Assembly (NCBI GenBank): GCA_023264765.1
Contig: JAHFVC010000001.1
Span: 1 to 46,163, forward strand
Direction: 5' to 3'
DNA: 46,163 bases
From: Mycobacterium sp.
Lineage (GTDB): Bacteria; Actinomycetota; Actinomycetes; Mycobacteriales; Mycobacteriaceae
The notes below the pieces were generated by a model that worked only from the letters and a program-made list of their open reading frames with translations, was not told the DNA's origin and did no database searches. The position numbers and the translations under genes were made by a program. Of this stretch, positions 1 to 7,181 are shown piece by piece. Every line of letters begins with the position of its first letter. Positions within the stretch are counted from its first letter, which is position 1.

Positions 1-119
1 CCCGCTATTCGGCGGCCGCCCGGCGCAGCGTGCTCGCCCGCACGTGGCCCGCCGTCTGCGACGAACTGCTGGGACACTACGAGGCCGTCATCGGCCTGCA
101 CCGCCGCAAGGCAGCCTGA
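1..119 (+). CDS. mgtA: C-terminal end of a glycosyltransferase, probably MgtA (partial)
   Basis: An open frame enters from the left edge and ends at TGA 117-119, giving about 38 residues that finish with [14 protein letters not shown]. The segment includes [20 protein letters not shown], which looks like the last helix of a GT4 glycosyltransferase. In M. tuberculosis the gene just before menG (Rv0558) is mgtA (Rv0557), a GDP-mannose-dependent alpha-mannosyltransferase acting on glycolipids, and the position here matches. The name therefore rests mainly on gene order plus a short C-terminal resemblance; the catalytic part is outside the window. Its stop lies 2 bp from the stop of the convergent hydrolase gene. 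Confidence 0.6.
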   Translation, partial: RYSAAARRSVLARTWPAVCDELLGHYEAVIGLHRRKAA

Positions 120-121
120 CC

Positions 122-946
122 TCAGGACCGGATGAACTCCAGCAGGTCCGCGTTGATCACGTCGGCCTGGGTGGTCGGCATCCCGTGCGGGAAGCCGGGA
201 TAGATCTTCAACGTCGCATTGGGCAACAGCTGCGCGGAGAGCACACCGGCGTCCTCATAGGGCACGATCTGGTCGTCGTCGCCGTGCATCACCAAAGCGG
301 GCAGCGTGATCTTCTTGAGGTCCTCGGTGAAGTCGGTCTGCGAGAACGCCACGATGCCGTCGTAATGTGCTTTCGCGCCGCCCATCATGCCCTGGCGCCA
401 CCAGTTGGCGATGACCGCTTCCGACGGCTCGGCACCGTCGCGGTTGAAACCGTAGAACGGACCCGACGGAAGCGCCCGGTAGAACTCGGAGCGATTCGCG
501 GCCAACTGCGCCTGCAGGTCGTCGAACACCGATTTGGGCAGCCCACCGGGATTGGCCTCGGTCTGCACCATCAACGGTGGCACCGAACTGATCAGCACGG
601 CCTTGGCGGCCCGATCCTGACCGTGCCGAGCCAGGAAGCGAGCCACCTCGCCACCACCGGTGGAGTGCCCGATGTGCACGGCGTCGTGCAGGTCGAGGTG
701 GTTGACCACCGCGGCCAGGTCGTCGGCGTAGTGGTCCATGTCATGACCGTCGCCCACCTGTGCCGAACGGCCGTGCCCGCGCCGGTCGTGGGCGATGACG
801 CGGTAGCCGTGCCGCAGGAAGAACAGCATCTGGGTGTCCCAGTCATCCGCGGACAGCGGCCAGCCGTGACTGAACACGATCGGCTGCCCCGACCCCCAGT
901 CCTTGAAGAAGATCTCGACGCCGTCAGCAGTGGTGATGGTGGGCAT
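122..946 (-). CDS. alpha/beta hydrolase of the non-heme chloroperoxidase type
   Basis: 274 aa from ATG at 946. The fold is clear: an oxyanion region around [12 protein letters not shown] (residues 26-37), nucleophile Ser95 in GHSTGG, acidic residue in [11 protein letters not shown], and catalytic His in YPGFPHG near the C terminus. The wording [12 protein letters not shown] is typical of the bacterial non-heme chloroperoxidase/arylesterase branch; such enzymes are cytoplasmic serine esterases with incidental perhydrolase activity, and the natural substrate is unknown. No signal peptide. The frame stays open upstream of the ATG, but that extension lies antisense to the SDR gene and is spurious. 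The SDR gene ends 26 bp upstream on the same strand, so the two may form a small operon lying between mgtA and menG. Confidence 0.88.
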   Translation of the reverse strand: MPTITTADGVEIFFKDWGSGQPIVFSHGWPLSADDWDTQMLFFLRHGYRVIAHDRRGHGRSAQVGDGHDMDHYADDLAAVVNHLDLHDAVHIGHSTGGGEVARFLARHGQDRAAKAVLISSVPPLMVQTEANPGGLPKSVFDDLQAQLAANRSEFYRALPSGPFYGFNRDGAEPSEAVIANWWRQGMMGGAKAHYDGIVAFSQTDFTEDLKKITLPALVMHGDDDQIVPYEDAGVLSAQLLPNATLKIYPGFPHGMPTTQADVINADLLEFIRS

Positions 947-972
947 TCGGCAACCGTACGCGGATCTGTCGG

Positions 973-1797
973 TCAGCCCTGCGCTTCGACCGAAACCGGT
1001 TGCCACGCATCCCATGTGGCCAGCCGGCTCTCGTAGTCGGCGCGGGCCAGCTGCAGCGGCAGCTCGCCGAAGAACACCCGCAGCGGTGGCTGCTCGGCGT
1101 CGACGATCTTCAGTACCGCCGCGGCCGACGCCTTCGGATCGCCGGACTTGGAGGTACGTTTGGCGCGGGCTTCCTGGGCCTGCTGGTGTGCCTCTGCGTA
1201 GTCGGGCAGCGGCGTCGCGTGTTTGGCCGAGGAGCCGGCCCAGTCGGTGGAGAAACCACCCGGCTCGATGAGCGTGACGTGGATGCCGAACGACGCGACC
1301 TCCTGGGCCAGGGACTGCGAGAAACCCTCGAGTGCCCATTTCGATGCGTGGTAGATGCCGACGTTCTGGAACGCGGTGATCCCGCCGATCGAGGACACCT
1401 GCAGGAAGTGCCCGCTGCGCTGAGCCCTCAGGTACGGCAGTGCCGCCTGGGTGATCCACAGGGCGCCGAACACGTTCGTCTCGATCTGATCCCGGGCCTC
1501 CGCTTCGGAGAGCTCCTCGATGAACCCGAACTGGCCGTAGCCGGCGTTGTTCACGACGATGTCGAGGCGGCCGAAATGGTCATGGGCCTGCGCGACGGCC
1601 GCGAAGTCGGCGGCACGGTCGTTGACGTCGAGTCGTAGCGGCAGCAGCGCGTCGCCGTACTTCTGGGCCAGATCGTCCAGTGTCGCGGTGTCGCGCGCCG
1701 TGGCGGCCACCTTGTCCCCGCGTTCCAGGGCCGCGATGGCCCATTCGCGGCCGAACCCGCGCGACGCGCCCGTGATGAACCAGACCTTCTCCGCCAT
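973..1797 (-). CDS. classical short-chain dehydrogenase/reductase
   Basis: 274 aa. It has every classical SDR element: the Rossmann glycine motif TGASRGFG (residues 9-16), NNAG at 83-86, Ser135/136 in VSSIGG, and the catalytic pair Tyr149-Lys153 in YHASK. Length is normal for the family. The segment [11 protein letters not shown] after the active site is usual for SDRs that form the substrate loop there. Substrate cannot be read from sequence. ATG 1797 is preceded on its strand by an AG-rich stretch (AAAGAGGG), a fair ribosome binding site. It is transcribed toward the hydrolase gene with a 26-bp gap and away from menG, from which it is separated by 95 bp that should hold divergent promoters. 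Confidence 0.9.
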   Translation of the reverse strand: MAEKVWFITGASRGFGREWAIAALERGDKVAATARDTATLDDLAQKYGDALLPLRLDVNDRAADFAAVAQAHDHFGRLDIVVNNAGYGQFGFIEELSEAEARDQIETNVFGALWITQAALPYLRAQRSGHFLQVSSIGGITAFQNVGIYHASKWALEGFSQSLAQEVASFGIHVTLIEPGGFSTDWAGSSAKHATPLPDYAEAHQQAQEARAKRTSKSGDPKASAAAVLKIVDAEQPPLRVFFGELPLQLARADYESRLATWDAWQPVSVEAQG

Positions 1798-1892
1798 GTC
1801 GTCCCTCTTTCCTCATGGTGCCTGTGCGGTAGCAACAGCACCACGCGCAGGCCATTCCCGGAAGTACGAGACTCACAGGTAGTTTTAGTGCG

Positions 1893-2579
1893 GTGAGCCG
1901 CGCGACGCTGGACAAAGACCCGCACGAGGTGGCGTCGATGTTCGACGCCGTGGCCAGGCGCTACGACATCACCAACACGGTGATGTCGCTGGGCCAGGAC
2001 CGGTTCTGGCGCCGTCAGACGCGCGCCGCACTGCAGATCGGCCCGGGGGACAAGGTGCTGGACCTGGCCGCGGGGACGGCGGTGTCGACGGTGGAACTGG
2101 CGACCTCGGGTGCCTGGTGTGTGGCGGCCGACTTCTCGGTGGGCATGCTGGGCGCGGGGGCGACGCGCACGGTGCCGAAGGTGGGCGCGGACGCGACCAA
2201 GCTGCCGTTCGCCGACGGGGTGTTCGACGCGGTGACCATCAGCTTCGGGCTGCGCAATGTGGTCGACCACACCGAGGGCCTGCGGGAGATGGCCCGGGTG
2301 ACCCGCCCGGGTGGGCGGCTGGTGGTGTGTGAGTTCTCCACACCGACCAACGGGCCGTTCGCGACGATCTACAAGGAATACCTGATGAAGGCGCTGCCGG
2401 CGATGGCCTCGGCGGTGTCGAGCAATCCGGATGCCTATGTCTACCTTGCCGAGTCGATCCGGGCCTGGCCCGATCAGGCCGAACTGGCCGGCCGGATCGC
2501 CGACGCGGGCTGGGGAGCGGTGCGCTGGCGCAATCTCACCGGCGGCATCGTCGCGCTGCATGCGGCGGTCAAGCCCTGA
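1893..2579 (+). CDS. menG: demethylmenaquinone methyltransferase (UbiE/MenG family)
   Basis: 228 aa from GTG 1893. It transfers the methyl group of S-adenosylmethionine to demethylmenaquinone, the last ring step of menaquinone synthesis. The N-terminal UbiE signature is present ([13 protein letters not shown], residues 16-28, followed by the [10 protein letters not shown] signature), the SAM-binding loop is LDLAAGTA (56-63), and the second signature [12 protein letters not shown] is also visible. Length fits the actinobacterial enzyme (Rv0558, often named menH or ubiE). Translation start GTG is followed directly by the typical mycobacterial [13 protein letters not shown] terminus. The stop codon is embedded in the putative CTG start of the next gene, suggesting translational coupling. 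Confidence 0.94.
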   Translation: MSRATLDKDPHEVASMFDAVARRYDITNTVMSLGQDRFWRRQTRAALQIGPGDKVLDLAAGTAVSTVELATSGAWCVAADFSVGMLGAGATRTVPKVGADATKLPFADGVFDAVTISFGLRNVVDHTEGLREMARVTRPGGRLVVCEFSTPTNGPFATIYKEYLMKALPAMASAVSSNPDAYVYLAESIRAWPDQAELAGRIADAGWGAVRWRNLTGGIVALHAAVKP

Positions 2580-3514
2580 GCGTCCCCGTCCTGGCCGTCG
2601 CCGGCCATCTCGGCGCAGGTAAGACCACCCTGCTCAATCACCTGCTGCGCAACGGCTCCGGTGCCCGAATAGGGGCGCTGGTCAACGATTTCGGAGCCGT
2701 CAACATCGACGCCATGCTGGTCGCCGGTCAGGTCGACGCCATGGCGTCGTTGTCCAACGGCTGCATCTGCTGTGTCACCGACGACGGCGAGGTCGCCGAG
2801 ATGCTCGGCAAGCTGGCCGCCGTCAAACCACGGCTGGACCTCATCGTGGTCGAGGCCAGCGGTGTGGCCGAACCGCCCGCTCTGGCCCGCACCATCATGG
2901 CGGTGGACGACAAGCGGTTCCACTACGCCGGTCTGGTCCTGGTGGTCGACGCCACGGCACCGGCCGAACTGGGTCACGGAGCGCGGGTAGCCGATCTGGT
3001 CGTGCTGAACAAGGCCTCTGCGGCAACGGATCTCGATGCGGTCAGTGACGCCGTCCGGGCGCTGAACCCGGGAGTGCCGTTGGTGCCCACCGATTTTGCC
3101 CGGGTGGATCCCCGCCTGCTCATCGACCCGGCGCCGCGCCCGCTGCGCGCGCAGATGTCCTTCGACGAGCTGGCTCACGATGATCACCACGACCACGCGC
3201 ACCCCGCGTACCAGAGCATCGAGTTCCGTGCCGACACACCGCTGAACCCGCGCCGGTTCATGGCCCTGCTTCGTGATCGACCCCAAGGGCTTTATCGGGC
3301 AAAGGGTTTCGTAGATTTCGGGCCGGGTCACCGGTATCTACTGCAATTGGTGGGCGGTTCGGTGCGGTTCGAGAAGCAGCGGCGCGCCGGTACCGAACTG
3401 GTGTTCATCGGCACCGACATCGACACCGCCGCACTGCACACGGCGCTGCGGGAATGCACCGCCGAGCCCGCCGACGAAGCGGCCATCCTCGGAGTGCTCA
3501 AGTACGTGGTCTAG
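2576..3514 (+). CDS. CobW/COG0523-type metal-chaperone GTPase, probable CTG start
   Basis: Read from CTG 2576 the product is 312 aa. The Walker A motif GHLGAGKTT (residues 10-18) lies upstream of the first ATG (2714), and no ATG, GTG or TTG exists in this frame between 2402 and 2714, so initiation at CTG, sharing CTGA with the menG stop, is the simplest reading. The family motif CICC is at 63-66, the NKxD position reads NKAS (145-148), a His/Asp-rich loop DDHHDHAH is at about 202-209, and a CobW C-terminal domain follows. Such GTPases insert or deliver Zn, Co or related metals; the metal is unknown here. The NKAS in place of NKxD is a departure from the usual guanine-specificity motif. The start is uncertain; the family call is firm. 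Confidence 0.85.
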   Translation: MSVPVLAVAGHLGAGKTTLLNHLLRNGSGARIGALVNDFGAVNIDAMLVAGQVDAMASLSNGCICCVTDDGEVAEMLGKLAAVKPRLDLIVVEASGVAEPPALARTIMAVDDKRFHYAGLVLVVDATAPAELGHGARVADLVVLNKASAATDLDAVSDAVRALNPGVPLVPTDFARVDPRLLIDPAPRPLRAQMSFDELAHDDHHDHAHPAYQSIEFRADTPLNPRRFMALLRDRPQGLYRAKGFVDFGPGHRYLLQLVGGSVRFEKQRRAGTELVFIGTDIDTAALHTALRECTAEPADEAAILGVLKYVV

Positions 3515-3547
3515 GTATGCTGACCGCTCACCCGAGTTCGAGGAGCT

Positions 3548-3832
3548 GTGCTGTTCAAGGTCAATGAGTATTTCGACGGTGATGTCGCCTCGATCGCGTT
3601 CGCGACGGCGGCGGGCCCGGCGACCGTCGGCGTCATGGCTGTCGGCGAATACGAGTTCGGGACCTCGAAGCTGGAGATCATGCACGTCGTCTCCGGCACG
3701 CTGACGGTCAAGCTGCCCGGCCGTGACGATTGGGAAACCTTCGCTGCCGGAACACAGTTCACCGTGCCCGCGGACAGCAAGTTCGGGGTGCGGACCGAGG
3801 TCGAGACGGCCTATCTGTGTGAGTACCGCTGA
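3548..3832 (+). CDS. ppnP: pyrimidine/purine nucleoside phosphorylase PpnP
   Basis: 94 aa from GTG 3548, with GAGGAG just upstream. A single small cupin beta-barrel: [14 protein letters not shown] strand (here [18 protein letters not shown]), then VKLPG, W(E)[18 protein letters not shown] and a final YLCEY. This matches the DUF1255/YaiE family, whose E. coli member phosphorolyses several purine and pyrimidine nucleosides. Full length, cytoplasmic, no signal peptide. It lies 33 bp after the CobW-like gene on the same strand and may be cotranscribed with menG and that gene. Confidence 0.88.
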   Translation: MLFKVNEYFDGDVASIAFATAAGPATVGVMAVGEYEFGTSKLEIMHVVSGTLTVKLPGRDDWETFAAGTQFTVPADSKFGVRTEVETAYLCEYR

Positions 3833-3886
3833 CCTCTTCACGCGAGTAACCCTCTTCACGCGAGTAACCCTCTTCACGTGAGCGGC
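3833..3886. repeat. 18-bp tandem repeat, about 2.6 copies
   Basis: Units beginning CCTCTTCACGCGAGTAAC occur at 3833-3850 and 3851-3868 without change, and a third, diverged unit at 3869-3886. They start directly after the ppnP stop and fill the space toward the convergent menJ stop. The core GCGAGTAACC is also found in reverse orientation at about 12984-12993 in another intergenic gap. Function unknown; no hairpin is formed by a single unit. Confidence 0.8.
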
Positions 3887-3933
3887 CGTGTTTGCACAGT
3901 GACACGCCGCGAAGTGTGGCATTTTGGGGACGC

Positions 3934-5154
3934 TCAGCTGAATGGCTTGCGCGCATCGAGGCGGCGTGACGCCCGGCCGGCCGTCCGCCAGACCCGGGCG
4001 ATCATGTCTTCGTCCTCGTCGGTGACAAGGTTGCCCATCATCCGCACCGCCACCTTCATCAGGAAATCCGACCGCATGGCCACCGGGCCCGTCGTCGGCA
4101 GGAACCGCGGATAGGTGAGCAGCAGAGCCAGGCGCCGGGCGGCCGAGAATCCGCGGGCGTAATGCTCGGTGAGTACTGCGGGCCAGGCGTCGGTCAGATC
4201 CCCGGAGTCGAGCAGCTCGATGGCCAGTCGGCCGGTTTCCAGCCCGTAGTCGATACCTTCGCCGTTCAGCGGGTTGACGCATGCCGCCGCGTCGCCGATC
4301 AACATCCAGTTGGGTCCGGCCACGCCGCTCACCGCACCGCCCATCGGCAGCAGTGCCGACAGCCCGGCCCGTGGTTCGCCGGTGAAGCCCCATTCCTCGC
4401 GCCGCAGCCCGGCGTAGTAGGACATCAACCGCGGCAGCCGGACGTCGGCGGGCCGCTTCGCGGTGGCCAGCGCACCCACCCCGATGTTCACCTCGCCGTT
4501 GCCGAGCGGGAAGATCCAGCCGTACCCGGGCAGGATTTCGCCTTCGGGGGAACGCAATTCGAGGTGTGACGTGAGCCACGGCTCGGCCGCGCGCGGGGAG
4601 GCGATGTACCCGCGGATCGCGACGGCGTACACGGTCTCCTGATGCCAGGTGCGGCCCAGGGCACGGCCCAGCGTCGAGCGCGCGCCGTCGGCGACGATCA
4701 GCGTGCCCACCCCGATCTCACTGCCGTCATCGATGGTCAGCGACGACACCGATCCATTCGAATCATGTTTCACATCAACTGCTTTGGCGCCGAGGAGCAT
4801 CTTCGCACCATCGTCGGACGCGACCATCCGAATCCGGTCGTCGAGCTCGGTGCGCGGCACCGCGCTACTCGTCGATGGGAACGACGGCCCCGGCCAGCGG
4901 ATCTCGACGTCGGCGCCGAACCCGGACATCCGCAGGCCGTGGTGCCGGATCCGGCCGTCCAGCCACGCACCCAGGCCGAGCCGTTCCAGCTCGGCGACCG
5001 CTCGCGGGGTCAGTCCGTCACCGCACGCCTTGTCGCGGGGGAACTGCGCCGAGTCGATCACCAGCACGTCACGCCCCGCCCGCGCCGCCCATGCCGCTGC
5101 CGACGAACCCGCGGGTCCGGCCCCGACGACAACCACATCTGCTCGACTCAGCAT
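3934..5154 (-). CDS. menJ: menaquinone reductase, geranylgeranyl-reductase family FAD enzyme (MenJ)
   Basis: 406 aa from ATG 5154, very close to the length of Rv0561c. The N terminus has the FAD dinucleotide fold VVVGAGPAGSSAA (GAGPAG at 11-16), then DKACGDGLTP (41-50), the family signature that contacts the isoalloxazine, and the second FAD motif LIGDAAACVNPLNGEGI in the C-terminal half. MenJ saturates the second isoprene unit of the menaquinone side chain, giving MK-9(II-H2). The start is only 20 bp from the divergent start of the polyprenyl diphosphate synthase gene, so promoters or leader sequences of the two must overlap. Longer upstream in-frame codons would run into grcC1 and are not believed. 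Confidence 0.92.
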   Translation of the reverse strand: MLSRADVVVVGAGPAGSSAAAWAARAGRDVLVIDSAQFPRDKACGDGLTPRAVAELERLGLGAWLDGRIRHHGLRMSGFGADVEIRWPGPSFPSTSSAVPRTELDDRIRMVASDDGAKMLLGAKAVDVKHDSNGSVSSLTIDDGSEIGVGTLIVADGARSTLGRALGRTWHQETVYAVAIRGYIASPRAAEPWLTSHLELRSPEGEILPGYGWIFPLGNGEVNIGVGALATAKRPADVRLPRLMSYYAGLRREEWGFTGEPRAGLSALLPMGGAVSGVAGPNWMLIGDAAACVNPLNGEGIDYGLETGRLAIELLDSGDLTDAWPAVLTEHYARGFSAARRLALLLTYPRFLPTTGPVAMRSDFLMKVAVRMMGNLVTDEDEDMIARVWRTAGRASRRLDARKPFS

Positions 5155-5174
5155 GTCCCCAGTATGTTGGACGA

Positions 5175-6182
5175 ATGAGGACACCGGCGAGCGTGGTGGC
5201 GGGGGTGGACTTCGGGGACCCGGAGTTTGCCGCACGGGTGCGCGAGGGGGTCGCCCGGGTCGAGGACCTGATGTCGGTTGAGCTGGGCAAAGCCGATGAG
5301 CTGATGGCCGAGGCCGTGCAGCATTTGTTCCAGGCCGGCGGTAAGCGCTTCCGGCCGCTGTTCACCGTGCTGTCCGCGTCCCTGGGCCCGGAGCCGGATC
5401 ATCCCGACGTCGCCATCGCGGGCGCGGTGATCGAGTTGGTGCACCTGGCGACGCTGTATCACGACGACGTCATGGACGAAGCCCAGGTGCGTCGCGGCGC
5501 CGACAGTGCCAACGCCCGCTGGGGCAACAACATCGCCATCCTGGCCGGCGACTACCTGTTCGCGACTGCGTCGCGGCTGGTGTCCCGACTGGGCCCCGAG
5601 GCGGTGCGGATCATCGCCGAGACGTTCGCCCAGCTGGTGACGGGGCAGATGCGTGAGACCCGCGGCGCGGTGACCGGCGCCGACGAGGTTGAGCACTACC
5701 TGAAGGTGGTCTACGAGAAGACTGCTTGCCTGATCGTGGCGTCCGGTCGCTTCGGTGCCACCTTCTCCGGCGCCGACGAGGAGCAGATCGAGCGGCTGGC
5801 CCGGCTCGGCGGCATCGTCGGCACCGCCTTCCAGATCTCCGACGACATCATCGACATCGACAGTGATCCCGACGAGTCGGGCAAACTGCCCGGCACCGAC
5901 CTGCGCGAAGGGGTGCACACCCTGCCGGTGCTGTACGCGCTGCGCGAGCCGGGCGCCGACGGCGACCGGCTGCGGGAGCTGCTGGCCGGTCCGGTCGAGG
6001 ACGACGCCGAGCTCGCCGAGGCTCTGGATTTGTTGCGTCGCTCGCCGGGTATGACCCGGGCCAAGGAGGCGGTGGCCGACTACGCCCGCCAGGCCCGCGC
6101 CGAACTGGATCTGTTGCCGGACTGCCCTGGGCGGGCCGCCCTGGCGACGCTGGCGGACTACACGGCAAACCGGCACGGCTAG
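5175..6182 (+). CDS. grcC1: trans-polyprenyl diphosphate synthase (GrcC1-like)
   Basis: 335 aa from ATG 5175, the same length as Rv0562. Both Asp-rich magnesium-binding motifs are intact: DDVMD at 97-101 (within YHDDVMDEAQVRRG) and DDIID at 223-227. GGKRFRP (55-61) binds the pyrophosphate of isopentenyl diphosphate. The enzyme elongates an allylic diphosphate with isopentenyl diphosphate; given its neighbours menG and menJ, a role in making the menaquinone side chain is likely. The position 5 residues before the first Asp motif is Leu94-Tyr96, small to medium residues that do not by themselves fix chain length. Upstream in-frame ATGs lie antisense to menJ and are rejected. Confidence 0.93.
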   Translation: MRTPASVVAGVDFGDPEFAARVREGVARVEDLMSVELGKADELMAEAVQHLFQAGGKRFRPLFTVLSASLGPEPDHPDVAIAGAVIELVHLATLYHDDVMDEAQVRRGADSANARWGNNIAILAGDYLFATASRLVSRLGPEAVRIIAETFAQLVTGQMRETRGAVTGADEVEHYLKVVYEKTACLIVASGRFGATFSGADEEQIERLARLGGIVGTAFQISDDIIDIDSDPDESGKLPGTDLREGVHTLPVLYALREPGADGDRLRELLAGPVEDDAELAEALDLLRRSPGMTRAKEAVADYARQARAELDLLPDCPGRAALATLADYTANRHG

Positions 6183-6248
6183 GCGCAGGAACCTGCGGGG
6201 GTGGCTCGGCGTTACATGGAGCGGGGACTTTCGTAGGAAGGGAAGCAG

Positions 6249-7121
6249 ATGACCTGGCATCCACATGCCAACCGGTTGAAGACGTTCGTGCTGTTGGTCG
6301 GCATGTCCGCGTTGATCGTGTTCATCGGGGCGCTGTTCCGCAACCCGTCCATCCTGTGGCTGTCGGTGTTGTTCGCGGTGGGCATGAATGCCTACGTCTA
6401 CTTCAACAGCGACAAGATGGCGCTGCGGGCCATGCATGCGCAGCCCGTCACCGAGATGCAGGCACCGGCGATGTACCGCATCGTCCGCGAACTCGCGACC
6501 GCCGCCCGTCAACCGATGCCCCGGCTCTACATCAGCGACACCGACGCCCCCAATGCGTTCGCCACCGGTCGCAATCCGCGCAATGCCGCGGTGTGCTGCA
6601 CCACCGGCATCCTGCGCATCCTCGACGAGCGTGAACTGCGCGCCGTACTGGGCCACGAACTGTCGCATGTGTACAACCGCGACATCCTGATCTCGTGCGT
6701 CGCGGGCGCGCTGGCCTCGGTGATCACCGCTCTGGCCAACATCGCGATGTTCGCGGGCATGTTCGGCGGGAACCGCGAGGGTGGCACCAATCCTTTTGCG
6801 ATGCTGCTGGTTTCGCTGCTCGGTCCGATCGCCGCGACCGTGGTGAAGATGGCCGTCTCCCGATCACGGGAGTACCAGGCCGACCAGTCCGGCGCCGAAC
6901 TCACCGGTGACCCGCTGGGCCTGGCGAGCGCGTTGCGCAAGATCTCCTACGGCGTACAGGCCGCGCCGCTGCCGCCTGAGCCGCAACTGGCCGACCAGGC
7001 GCACCTGATGATCGCCAACCCGTTCCGGGCGGGGGAGAAGATCGGCAAGCTGTTCTCCACCCATCCGCCGATCGAGGATCGCATCCGTCGCCTCGAGGAC
7101 ATGGCCGGCCGCCGACTCTGA
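6249..7121 (+). CDS. htpX: HtpX-type zinc membrane metalloprotease
   Basis: 290 aa from ATG 6249, preceded by AGGAAGGGAAG. Two N-terminal membrane helices (about 12-30 and 36-52), the zinc motif HELSH at 136-140, two further hydrophobic stretches (about 145-170 and 183-203), and the third zinc ligand Glu208 in SRSREYQAD. HtpX is a cytoplasmic-membrane M48 protease that removes damaged membrane proteins; the mycobacterial orthologue is Rv0563. C-terminal [11 protein letters not shown] is also a family signature. It follows grcC1 by 66 bp on the same strand. The gene ends just before a perfect long palindrome that probably terminates it. Confidence 0.94.
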   Translation: MTWHPHANRLKTFVLLVGMSALIVFIGALFRNPSILWLSVLFAVGMNAYVYFNSDKMALRAMHAQPVTEMQAPAMYRIVRELATAARQPMPRLYISDTDAPNAFATGRNPRNAAVCCTTGILRILDERELRAVLGHELSHVYNRDILISCVAGALASVITALANIAMFAGMFGGNREGGTNPFAMLLVSLLGPIAATVVKMAVSRSREYQADQSGAELTGDPLGLASALRKISYGVQAAPLPPEPQLADQAHLMIANPFRAGEKIGKLFSTHPPIEDRIRRLEDMAGRRL

Positions 7122-7123
7122 GC

Positions 7124-7172
7124 GATTTGTGCACGTTCCGTAACGCCCGGCGTTACGGAACGTGCACAAATC
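7124..7172. terminator. perfect 49-bp palindrome between convergent genes
   Basis: Arms 7124-7147 and 7149-7172 are exact reverse complements around a single centre base at 7148; the arm begins GATTTGTGCACGTTCCGTAA. It starts 2 bp after the htpX stop and ends 9 bp before the stop of the convergent SulP-carbonic anhydrase gene, where a bidirectional terminator is expected. No T-tract follows on either strand. A partial copy of the arm (TGTGCACGTTC) occurs near 12948. Confidence 0.75.
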
Positions 7173-7181
7173 ACAGCAGAG

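Noticed and set aside
3833..3886. CRISPR array
   Set aside because: Units are 18 bp in direct contact with no variable spacers and no cas genes nearby.
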